This document shows, in pieces, positions 11,392 to 21,717 of a DNA stretch of 64,000 bases (positions are counted from its first letter, which is position 1; every line of letters begins with the position of its first letter). Source of the DNA: Carnegiea gigantea (taxonomy: Eukaryota > Streptophyta > Magnoliopsida > Caryophyllales > Cactaceae). Below the pieces are notes generated by a model that worked only from the letters and a program-made list of their open reading frames with translations, had not been told where the DNA came from and did no database searches. Made by a program: the position numbers and the translations under genes. The stretch spans positions 330,501-394,500 of the forward strand of contig JAKOGI010000443.1 in assembly GCA_029747015.1 (NCBI GenBank), in the 5' to 3' direction.

Positions 11392-13454
11392 ATGTCTACA
11401 AAGTCCACAAGAAGCGACCAAGCACGTGTGGAAGAGTTAGAAGCTCAAGTCACTTATCTTCGAACTCAACCTGGGCAACTTTTGGAGGAAAAACGAAGGT
11501 GGGTTCATAGCCCCACTCCCTCTCATCCTCATGAACCGGTGGTCGAATCGGAAGAAGAAGTCCTTCAATCTCGAGCTAATTCTAGTGACGAAGAAGCCCA
11601 AGGAGACGAAGGCAAGGAAGCAATATTGGTGGTGTCCGAATTGACATCCCCGAATTTGAAGGCCAACTTGACCCGGACTTATTTCTCGATTGGTTGCACA
11701 CCATTGAGAGGATCTTTGAATATGAGGACATTCCGGAGGATAAAAAGGTGAAACTCGTAGCCCTTAAACTCCGCAAATATGCTTCAATCTGGTGGGCTAA
11801 CCTTGGAGCGAAAAGAGCAAGAAATGGGAAAGGGAAAGTTAGAACGTGGGCCAAAATGAAAGAAAAGCTTAAGGCCAAGTTTCTTCCCTCACACTATGTG
11901 CAAGATAATTATCTGAAACTCCACCGCCTCAAGCAAGGATCAAAAAGTGTAGAGGAGTACACTCGGGAGTTTGAACAACTCCTACTCAAATGTGATTTGA
12001 GAGAAGACGACTCACAAACCTTGGTAAGATACTTAACCGGTCTTGATGAGTCCATTGCTCATGTAATTGAGTTGCAACCTTACTCATCCCTAGATGACTT
12101 GAGTTCTCTAGCCTATAAGGTAGAGCAACAAAAGAAATCTAAGGAAAAGAGCATCTTTTCCAAGACTCCTTCCCGTCCTTTTTCTCAAGAATCACCTTAC
12201 TTTCCCCCACAAATTCAAACCCCCTCACCCGCCAAAAGTGTCCCTCCCATCACCCCTCCACCTCCCACAAAAGTGCCCTCACGGCCAAAAGACCAGGTTC
12301 GTTGTTTCCGTTGTCAAGGTATGGGACATTTTGCATCTGAGTGTCCTAACAAGAAGATTGTTCCCCTGGCTGAGTACCAAGCTTCTTTTGAGGAGCATGA
12401 CCATGAAGAAGAGGAAAGTTTGGAGGAAAAAGAAGAAGAGGTTATCATAGGCCCCGATGAAGGTGAGTTGCTTGTCATTAGGCGAGCATTGAGCGGATTT
12501 GCTACTCAAGAAGGCTTGGAGCAAAGAGAGGCGATTTTCCACACAAGGTGCACTATTCAAGGGAAAGTTTGTACCCTTATCATCGATGGAGGTAGTTGTA
12601 CAAATGTTGCATCTAAAACCATGGTGGACAAGCTCAAACTTGAGACTACACCCCATCCTAAGCCTTATAGCATCCAATGGCTAAATCAAGGCAAAGGTAT
12701 AAACATTTCTCATCAGTGCCTCATTTCTCTTTCTATTGAAGACCACTATAAGGATGAGATATTGTGTGACATTCTTCCTATGGATGCAAGCCATATATTG
12801 TTGGGTAGACCATGGATGTTTGATCGCCATGTAATTCATCATGGGCGCCTCAACACCTACTCCTTTATTAAGGATGAGAAGAAAATCACCTTGACCCCTA
12901 TTCCATCGTGCCAAAGCCCCAAGCCACAAAAGGACCGACAAGCCTTAACCCTCATTCATCCTTCCCAAACCCTTGCCCCCAAAGAAGATTTCCCACTTCC
13001 GCCTCTTCTCCTCACCAGGTATGACCCGTTTTATCATCCTCCCCTCACCCTCTTCTATATCTCTCTAGAGGTGATGCCCTGTGACCTCCTTCCCCAAAAG
13101 CTCCCATATTGTAAGCGCGACCCCTTTCTTGAGAGGCTTGCCAACCCTTTGAGTTTGAGGACAAACTCAAAACAACCCGGGGAGTATGATGCATATTTCC
13201 ATATGCATCATTTTTATTCAAGTCCAATTTCAAAGAAGAAAAGGGTCAAAGAAGATCATGCATGGAAATGTGCCTATTTGGTCTTCTTAAGTGAGTTCAA
13301 AGACTCACGACACTATGGAGAGGTCAAAAAGAGGTTAAGCTTTGCTAGAAATTTGGTGCCGAATTCATCCCTGCGGAACCCGATTTTTGTGACCACTTTT
13401 GGACAAGCTCAAGTGGACCCACAACTTGAGGGCCCATGTGCTTTTGAAGCTTAA
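11392..13454 (+). pseudogene. Ty3/gypsy-type gag-protease ORF with novel C-terminus
   Basis: The probable start is MSTKSTRSDQARVEELEAQV (11392), a short coiled-coil N-terminus. One frameshift between about 11600 and 11622 moves into the frame reading IPEFEGQLDPDLFLDWL, the classic plant gag capsid core. Codons from 11694 to 13454 are then open. A CCHC knuckle (CFRCQGMGHFASEC) lies near 12301-12345, followed by a retropepsin-like block with LIIDGGSCTNVAS near 12577-12615 and ILLGRPW near 12795. After the protease there is no RT. Instead about 190 residues, ending in a conserved-looking DAYFHMHHFYSSP to PCAFEA region, match nothing I know. Gag makes the particle and the protease trims it. The layout resembles non-autonomous gag-only elements (TR-GAG class). 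Confidence 0.8.
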
Positions 13455-14330
13455 GATTTCATCTTTCAAATAAGCCCAAGTTTGTTTAATTTGGACATCA
13501 TTTGATTGGGCAAAATATCACTCAAAGATACGTTATGCTGATCCAGTCTAGTCTGAGATAGGTGCATTGTTTGGGCCATAACTTTCAAACCGCTTATCCA
13601 AATTGAGCAAATGAGCCCATTCTGGAAAATAGACTTCCAGGGCTTTCTAACAAGCCCAAGAACGCGTGATTTGGCCGAGTATTCTGGAAGTTATGCTCTG
13701 TTGAAGTTGAGGCAGCTGCAAGGATTAATTCTGGGAATATGAAGAGTCTTCGGTTACATGTGATTGTGTGGCTGACATTGTGCACGTTTTGGAGCCTTCT
13801 AGATTGGTGTAATCAGCTAAGAAATCCTAGAATATTCCTTGTAACCTCCCCCACCCCTTTTATGATGTGTCTTTCCATTTATCTTAGTCTTTTCATTTTA
13901 CTAGTTTTAATTGTTAGGAGTTATTTGAGTCCTTTTGTTGTCTTTTGCTGAGCCTATATAAAGGGGGGGCGTGTGAGCATTGTAGATCAGATTTCTAAGG
14001 CATTTTCAAGAGTAATTCAAGCACCTTTGAGAGTGATTCTCATTTGTGTCCCAAAAATTCCTAGTTCTATATCTTGAATTTGGCTAATTCAAGTGGTGTT
14101 CTAGGTTCTCCTTCTTTTCTTTGGAGTGATTCCTAAGAAGAGTGAAGGGAATTAGCCCAAGACCAAGGTGTGAGTGGCTCCGGAAGGATTATCTCATACT
14201 CAAAGTCTTGCACTATCCATCTCTATCCTGTTTGGTGATATTCTTCATCTTTCGCATCTTTCTCTCTTTTCATTTTGCTTAAGTTTGATTTGAGTTTGAT
14301 TTGGATCACTTTCCACTCACATATACATCA
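13438..14330 (+). repeat. LTR of gag-protease element (right copy)
   Basis: This is a near-identical copy of 10217-11108, ending CATATACATCA at 14330. It carries the same TATA box (about 13955-13961). It is followed directly by CTAAGACTAG, which corresponds to 7716 onward in the uninterrupted interior copy; this marks the exact insertion point and suggests a CTAAG target duplication whose left partner has been lost. Confidence 0.7.
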
Positions 14331-15543
14331 CTAAGACTAGTACTCTTATGATTTATTGAGTGGCTAATTACCCATATGCTCAAGGGAAAGCTATGGTAAG
14401 TAGGGGTCGCATCCATATTGGTTGCTTAATATACCCTATGCTATGGCCATGCCACATGCTAGTGCACTCGTGACCATAGTTGAATGTGCATTTTTAAAGC
14501 ATATGTATTGACATGGGCAGAACAACCCTAGCAAGGATTCAACCGAGTGTTCTTATGAGATGTGACTGAGTCATTTTATATTATATGTGGTATAACGCGT
14601 TTTAAGTGATACATAGTAGATCTCATAGAAAACCATGGATAGTACCTCCATCGTGCGTGCTGACGATGTTGTCTCATTATACCTGGGCCATTCAATTTGA
14701 ATTTATCCCCCAACCACTTGTCGGGTGGCGAGACATGACATCGTTTTCCATAATTCGCCCTATCATTTCTTAAGATCTAACTCCATATGTATAAAATTGC
14801 TCTTGAGCACCTTACTCTTAATGATTGCATCCACGGTCATGTTAAAGGCTTTGCCGTAACCCTTCATTGAGGTTTGAGGCATAGTTGCCAATGTAAGTGA
14901 CCAGAATGATGGTTGCATATGTAATCCTCCTATAAGCGTTACTCGAGACACGTGACGAACTGATTCAGGTTACATATGATTCTCAGGCTGTAAACATTGA
15001 ATCATTGATTCCGTGAACTGCCATTATGCCAAAGTAATTTTACATGTTGTTGGGTGATACCGTCAGCACTTTAGAGAGTTATTGGGAATCTCAGGGACAA
15101 TCATTTTAAGCCCCAAAGGTGAATTGGAAATGCATTGTTATGTACAGCCTTTAATGGTTATGACCTGATGTTATACCCTTGGATGCCAACTCAGCGCGAT
15201 GCTTGTGTATAGAGTGCCTCACCATAAGACGAGTGGTATTTAGCTGATCCAAAGTCTGTGCCTCTTACAAAAGTGAGTTAATACAGTTTTCCACGTACAC
15301 TCATTCACCTTCCCCAATGCGATTCACCCTTGATGCCTGAGTAGAGCGAGTAGACACTTGAAAGGGGTTAGCAAAATGGTGATAGGATTCCATAGGCCCT
15401 TTTGGAATTGCATTCATTGCGCAACAGTTTTTCTGATTCTGTAATGAGTTATGTGAATTGCACTGGATGTATGTAAGTGCTATGGGTGGCTTAGTATAGA
15501 CCTCGGAATTTCGAGGACGAAATTCTTTTTAAGGGGGAAAGGA
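14331..15543 (+). repeat. Second copy of LARD interior 3' end
   Basis: These 1213 bp match 7716-8928 with equal length and scattered substitutions. The copy includes the pol-end relic (15507-15547) and the polypurine tract AAGGGGGAAAGGA (15531-15543). It is the right flank of the gag-protease element's insertion site. Confidence 0.9.
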
Positions 15544-16389
15544 TGTAACACGTGGGACTTTATCCCCTTCGATAATTCATATCGTTATAAACTGAACTAA
15601 TATCGATGAAATCTGCCCGAGTGCTGATTTTATTGAAAGGAATATTAGTATTCTCATTATTATTAGTTTTATTAGTATTAAGGATTATTACCGGGCACTA
15701 CATTGAGCAGATTTTCGAATGCGACTAGAATGCCGAACTGTGGGAACCATCCTGCAATTTATTGAATCGAACCTTAATAAAATCAAAAGGCGAAGAATCG
15801 ACCGATGATTATATTAATGGTTACAGCTTAAGATTTAGAGGTTGGCAAGTTTGGATTGAGGGTACAGTGGGTTGGTGTTATTACCAGTTACCAGCAAGAA
15901 CAAAAGAAAAAGGAAAAAGAAAAAAAAAATTAAAAGGGGCCGAAGCCCCCTTTTTTTCGGGCAGAGAGGGAAGGATCGTGAGAGAGGGGGTTCTCGACCC
16001 CCTGCCCGTGCCACACGCACATACGCCGGAGAGGGTGAGGGAGGCCAGGCGGTGTCACCGGCAACCGGCCGACGCACGCCCGGCCGTCCCCCCTGCCGGT
16101 CGACGCCCAATTTGGGCCAGAGAGAGGCAGACGCAGACGCAGACGCAGGGGAGGAGAAAGCGGCTCAGCAAGGGGGGGTTGCCGGCGGTGTCTCGGTGGC
16201 TCCTCCATGGCTCGCCAGCGGCGGTGGTTCAGCAGTGGGGTGGTGGCTAGCGGATGGGGAGCAAAGGATGGACCGAACCCACATCGAGCCAACCCGAATC
16301 AAACCCTAAAAACGGGTCCTTTAGCTTGGATTCGGTGTGGGTTCCCTCTTCTTCCTATTTATTGTTAATTCGATGAAAGTTTATTGATT

Positions 16390-17060
16390 ATAGTTCGTTC
16401 AGGTTGAATTGGAATTGATTACATCGATTACTTGCAATTTATCGATTGAAATGTTGTTATTGATTATCGCAAGTTTATCGATTTACATGTAGTTATTGAT
16501 TCTATATAGCTTATCGATTATCTAAAGCTATCAATTATTCGATCATATAACGTTTATCGGTTTAAATGTAATCCATCGATTATATGAAATGTATTGAGTA
16601 TATTTGCATAGTTTATTGATTTATATGAAGTTTAGCGATTTATCGATGCATATGAAGTTTAGCGATTTATCGATTGAAATGAAGTTTAGTGTTTATCGAT
16701 TTATACGAAATTTAGTGATTTATCGACTTATATGAAGTTTAGTGATGTATTGGCTTGCATAAAGTTTAGCGATTTATCGCTTATATGAAGTTTAGGGATT
16801 GGATATAGTCTATCGCTGATATAAAGTCGATCAATTATATCGATACAGCTTATCGATTCTAGAAAATTATCCATTATATCAAGTTTAACGATTATATGTC
16901 GTTACCGATAATAGAAAGTTTAATGATTATTGATTATATAGAGTTTATTGGCTTATATGTAGTTTATTAATTATATAAAGTTTATCGATTATATAAAGTT
17001 ATCGACTATATAAAGTTTATCGATTATGTATATAACTCATCAATTACATGTATTCATCGT
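16390..17060 (+). repeat. Degenerate ATCGAT tandem array in right LTR
   Basis: This matches the array at 3590-4110 but is expanded with extra AAGTTTAGCGATTTATCGA units around 16610-16790, so unit number differs between LTRs of the same element. Confidence 0.8.
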
Positions 17061-17270
17061 TTATAGTGCTTGCATAGAAATGATATAGTTATGAATGCTT
17101 ATTTATCTAATTTCTAAGCATTCCTAAATGTTTTATCGGTTGCCTGTTTTCATTGACAAGTCATTGGTTACATTGCATCAATTGGATTCTTAGCGTAGCC
17201 AACCCGGTATTTCCTTTTTTAAGTTTACATAGCACTTTAACTTCAATGCTTTAAAATTCAGTGTTTATTG

Positions 17271-17599
17271 CTCTGTCAGTGGGCAAAGACTTCAGAGTTC
17301 TATATTTCATCATTCTGCCAGTAGGCAGGAATTTCAAAGTTCAAAGTCCATAGTTATGCCATTTAAAGTTCATAGTTATTACATTCAAAGTTCATAGCTC
17401 TGCCAATAGGCAAAAGTTTCAAAGTCCAAAGTTCATAACTCTACCAATAGGCAGAAGTCCCAAAGTTCAGAGTTCAAAGTTCATAGTATTGCCAGAGTAC
17501 AGCTGATTCATAGTTCAGCGTTTCATACAAATAGTCCTACCAAATGTTTCATAGTTCATCAATTGTGTTAAAGTTCTATAGTTCTACCAACAGGTAGAA
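17271..17599 (+). repeat. Hairpin-containing repeats in right LTR
   Basis: Units occur at about 17271-17288, 17315-17332, 17400-17416, 17439-17456 and 17582-17599. The last is a perfect 7-bp stem, TTCTACC / GGTAGAA with loop AACA; against TTCTGCC / GGCAGGA elsewhere, one base pair has changed on both sides. Other units have lost single pairs. Confidence 0.7.
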
Positions 17600-18780
17600 A
17601 ATTTAAAGCTTATATATCCTACAGTTCCGCTAACAAGCTTGTAAAGACCACATTAATCGCATGACATAGTATATGTTTCAACGTATGGTTATTGTTTCAT
17701 GTTTAGCAGGATATTTACTCCTGTACATGACCTGTCACAGTATGGTGTAGCGAAAGCACTGGTGTAATAATGGCATTGCATTGAGCATGATGATGGTTTT
17801 AATATCATGAGTAAATTTATGTAGCTTATTGTTTGACAGCATCTTCAATGACATTTAATGATCATGTACGACATAAAGTATATATACGAAAATGAGCCTT
17901 AATAATGTATTGAGCAGTGCATATGAAGTTTTAGTGATGTTTCGTAATAGATATCCCAACAAGTGGTATTTACGGGTTAAACCTCACTATTTTCATTGCA
18001 TTTATGCGCTCATATGAACATCTTATGGTAAGTTCAGTAAGTATAGCTACCTTTAAGTTATGCGCTCATATGAACATCTTATGGTAAGTTCAGTAAGTAT
18101 AGCTACCTTTAAGTTCAAACGGGTGGTGCGAATGCTATTTCTCTTGCATCGTGATTGGAACATGCTGTAAGACCGGTGAGTACTTCAAGGGAAAGGAATT
18201 ACTAATAGTGGTTGTGAGTTACTATTGCATTTAACGTATTGTTTGAGGAAAAGGGATTATCCACTGAGCGATAGTTGCTCATTTCCAGTCATTATCATTG
18301 CCTTCCCAGGTCTCTGAAAATACTAGGTAAAAGCCGGCCCACACAAGTCAAGATGTAGTCATTGCTGTCCTAAGAGTAAAGCTATAAGCTTGTATGTGAG
18401 CTGTAAGATGTATTATGACGTAACGACTTGTAATTTCTGTTCTTGGGTGTCCGTATTGGATTTCATTTAGAGTCGTTCTATATGGCCGTGTGAGCCACCA
18501 TCTAAGTTGCCTAGGGCTGTACCTTTCATTGCTCATTTGTTTCAGCATTGAACTGCGTTGGTTGTGATGCTCCGGGCGGGTGGCCCGTAGAGCTGTGAAC
18601 TCCGGCGGGTAGCCATTGAGTTGTAGTTAAGCCCTTTATTACTGTTCTTCAGTGCAGGAGAATTATTGTAGGGCTTTAAGCCTGGGAAACGGTTAATTTT
18701 TAGGGGAAACTCTGTCCGTTTCATTTCAGAATTTAAAGAAAAGCGTCAACACTCTTAGCCATAGGGCTAGGGGCGTTACA

Positions 18781-18785
18781 TCCGC
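18781..18785. repeat. Right target-site duplication TCCGC
   Basis: Partner of 2735-2739, directly after the LTR end. Confidence 0.9.
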
Positions 18786-19960
18786 ATGCCCAACATTTGT
18801 AGTTGTTTTTCCCTATAGGACCATAGGCTCCTAAAAAATATTCAGTTTTTAGGACTTAGTTTGTTATAACATTTTCTCCTGCATTTCTCTCCCCCTTGCT
18901 TGTTAAAGTTCTTTTTCTTGTACAATTCTTTTCTTCTCCTTTCAGGTTCTTTTCCCCATTGGTGACGTGAATCCCAACAAGTTAGATATTTTTTCTTAAT
19001 TTTCTTTTGCTTTTAGAGATCAAGACACCCATTTTCTTAAATAAGCGATTCTTGAACAAAGGGTATCAATGACATCCGCTCTTTCGAGCCACGCAATGTA
19101 TTCTTCATTAATTATTTTCATTATGCCCAATTTTATAATAATATTAACTACATTCAGTAATACAATTTCCAAATATCTCATATCTCATAATTCTATGTTG
19201 TTGATCTTTCTCTGCCATTCTCTTGTTTTTTCTTTAAAACCAAGTCTAGCTCCGATGAATTCGATTTTGATTTCCTTACATAGATTTTTGAACATAATAG
19301 CTGGCATTTCCATCATTCTTAATGTATTTTTACTGTCTTCATTTAATGAATCATATCAGTCAACTACAATGTCCAAAAAACTATGCTCAATGTCGTTTAG
19401 GAAATTTGCAGTAGTCCATGTAGTATTCAGGTTGAAGACAATATTCATGCCTCTTTTCTAATGCTCAAATATTTCTTCTTTACTGCGAGCTTCATCGATT
19501 TTTAGGATATATTCAGTTTGGCTAATTGGGGTAAGGCCGATTTCTTCAACGGTAGTGATTTTCTTTAGGATAACCCCAAAGGAAAAATTAGTTGTACATC
19601 CAGTTGGAAGGTACCTAGGTCTCATAAAATGAATATTTCTTCTAGAACATTCATCAAATTATTCAGGTTTATAAACAACATTACTAACTAAATTAGTTTC
19701 TATTTCACTTAAGTCGAGTTCTTCTCCAATCTCATTGACTTTGTCTTCCACAACCAATTTATCACACTTTCTATCCAATTTTCTTCTAACTTCTTCTAAC
19801 GGTAGAATATTAAGATCTTCTAATTTAATCAGATTCATCTATTGATATATTTGTTCTTCTACTTGGATTTTATTCGTCTATTCATTATCCTTCCTTAATA
19901 CGTCTTATTTATCAATAATTACGCCCATGATTTTGTTTACTTGTTCTTGATTTTGCTCTT
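18781..19960 (-). pseudogene. Endogenous caulimovirid coat-protein region, broken
   Basis: The minus strand holds the body of the coat protein. Its left end is the C-X2-C half of the zinc knuckle (Cys codons at 18793-18795 and 18784-18786). Further right, blocks of a tryptophan/aromatic-rich capsid core are readable around 19270-19440, with an in-frame TGA at 19356-19358 where a tryptophan codon would fit. Another block follows in a shifted frame around 19480-19650. The coat protein assembles the DNA-containing particle. Frameshifts and stops make this copy dead. The plus-strand ORF at 19069-19461 is only the mirror of this gene. Genus is not determined. Confidence 0.65.
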
Positions 19961-20044
19961 TTTCAAACATGCCATGTAGTTCGTCAAGATTATAATGCTT
20001 ATATTCCATCCTGTTCTTCTTTTTTTGCCTTTTCAGACAGATTT

Positions 20045-20392
20045 TCAGTTTATTTTTCTCCTAGTTTTTGGATTTTTATGTTGTACAAAGCAAATGGATT
20101 TTTGTTTTTTGGATTTGAGAGGATATTTATGCTGAAAGGAAGTACTAGTACTCAAAGTTGATTTTCTACTGTGTCTAATCTCGTTAACTAAAGAAAGATA
20201 GGTTGTTGATAATTGCTTCTTAAGCTCCTTAACTTTAGTCTGAATCTTGGCTAATTCAGTTTGTGATTCTAAAACTACATCAGTGATATAGTTTAATTGA
20301 GGTATTACTGAAGTGGTTTCTTCTGGTGAGTGACCAATATGGGAATAATTAGGAGTAGGGTAACTAAGTGATGATTCAAACATTAAACACAA
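20045..20392 (-). pseudogene. N-terminal region of first caulimovirid ORF
   Basis: The frame starts about 70 bp downstream of the tRNA-Met site (minus sense), where the first long viral ORF is expected. The first 40 residues are low in recognisable features. A heptad-like stretch (around residues 45-75, rich in L, Q, K and E) suggests a coiled coil, followed by a basic tail. I do not recognise a conserved domain; the assignment comes from position between the primer site and the coat-protein core. Confidence 0.5.
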
Positions 20393-20459
20393 TTAGTTAG
20401 CTTAATTAATCTTAATCATCTTAATTAATCATTAAGTAGCTTAATTATTTTTAGTCACG

Positions 20460-20472
20460 TGGCTCTGATACC
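20460..20472 (-). promoter_or_regulatory. tRNA-Met primer site of endogenous caulimovirid
   Basis: On the minus strand this reads GGTATCAGAGCCA, complementary to plant initiator tRNA-Met, which all Caulimoviridae use and which conventionally marks genome position 1. It fixes direction: viral genes run leftward from here. Confidence 0.85.
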
Positions 20473-21404
20473 GAATGAAAGAGGACCTGGAATAGTACTT
20501 AATGAGAGAAAATACACATGCATAAATTTTAAATTTTCGAAAGTGAGTTTTTAAGGATTGGGATTAAAATGCAGATTTTAAAAGTATAGGGGGCTTAAGA
20601 AAAATGGATGGTACCTAAAACTTCGTTCAACAAACGTCGTGGTGCTTAAATGTTTGCTCCAAAAATTTATACCCTAAAAAATTAATATCGCATATGTCAG
20701 GATACCTTAGGATTAACTCCCCTATAGAAGTTACACAAATAATTCATGATACTTTATTAGATTAAGGTAGTGAAAATAAAAGGGTGCATCACTATGAAAA
20801 ATAGGTAATCACAAAAACACAAGGGCGAAAAAACAAAATTTATACCAATGATCTATAATTCGAAGTTAGATACTATAAAACGTTAGTATGGATTGTCCTT
20901 CTTTTTGGGTTGGGGGCACATTTACAAAATTAAATACAAAGGGTTAATGGCTGGTAGCTCTTATTCTTACCCTTGCACTCGTTCCAAATGTAATCACGTC
21001 ATTCTTCAAAATACAACCTGAAGATTTCATCAACCACTATAAGTGTGCAATATCATATTGCTAACTAGCCTTAAATGACTAATAACTGCTAGGACAATTA
21101 TCTGATATTCTTTCCCTTCAATTTTCTGACTACGTTAAAAATGTGTTGCATATACATCTCTCATAAACTACACCAATATAGATTGTGAAAAAATAATGAC
21201 TTCTTTTAGATCTTAAATGAAACTTTACATAATTGAAGTATCAAAGTTTACTATTCGAATGGTGTTTCTTGGAAAAAGCCTTAAGACTATAAGATGACAA
21301 CATTAGTCTATTGGTAAGAAGTATCACCTGGCAACAAATAGGACAATCATTACTTTTAAACATGCCGAAAGGATTAATGGAATGGATAACCCGCGACTCA
21401 ATAA
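20473..21404 (-). other. Probable viral intergenic/leader region; no gene
   Basis: No coding frame of note. By position this should contain the pregenomic RNA leader and promoter of the integrated virus (minus strand), but I see no TATA box I would defend. The right viral boundary is not visible; the copia element begins at 21405. Confidence 0.3.
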
Positions 21405-21644
21405 TATTATGAAAATTATTGTATTACGATAGATTTTATGTACAATCATGATTCTATTCCCTTCCAACTTCATATTAATATTGTATTAGAATTATGTAGC
21501 TTGGTAGTCACGTTTGTCTAGTACATGGCTAGGGCTATGTGAGGCTAAGTTACGATGCTTACTCCTGTATATATACCCATGCATTTGATTCATTCAATAC
21601 ATAGAAATCATTACCACTTCTATTCCTCTTTTACGATTTCTTCA
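21405..21644 (+). repeat. Left LTR of copia A with primer site
   Basis: It matches 28680-28919, including a TATATATACCCATGCATT promoter-like segment (about 21571) and the end CATTACCACTTCT...TTTCTTCA. TGGTATCAGAGCC (21645-21657) follows immediately as the tRNA-Met primer site. Confidence 0.85.
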
Positions 21645-21717
21645 TGGTATCAGAGCCGATCCTGGAATATTGAATAGCCTAAAAAAAACTTATTTCGTGA
21701 GTAAGAGGACCGAAACA

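Larger units (their letters stand above)
2740..18780 (+). mobile_element. LARD-like non-coding LTR element, tandem and chimeric
   Basis: The 16,041 bp between matching TCCGC duplications is bounded by long terminal repeats (TG...TTACA). The order is LTR (2740-5415), non-coding interior (5416-8928), truncated LTR (8929-9508), part of a different gag-protease element (9509-14330), a repeat of the last 1213 bp of the interior (14331-15543), and LTR (15544-18780). The interior lacks gag and pol. Long LTRs plus a roughly 3.5 kb non-coding interior fit the class called Large Retrotransposon Derivatives, which need enzymes from autonomous relatives. Surviving pol-end codons before both polypurine tracts point to a Ty3/gypsy chromovirus (Tekay/Del-like) ancestor. 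The lineage is inferred from that motif and the tRNA-Met primer site. Confidence 0.85.
15544..18780 (+). repeat. Right LTR of LARD-like element
   Basis: It starts TGTAACACGTGGG after a polypurine tract and ends GGGGCGTTACA before the right TCCGC duplication. It is the longest copy (3237 bp), with the GC-rich block at about 15930-16310, a longer ATCGAT array at 16390-17060, and hairpin repeats at 17271-17599. A tandem duplication of about 55 bp (TATGCGCTCATATGAACATC..., near 18004 and 18059) is private to this copy. Confidence 0.9.

Noticed and set aside
19069..19461. 130-codon plus-strand ORF as a membrane protein
   Set aside because: It is the antisense of the viral coat-protein region, which accounts for its composition.
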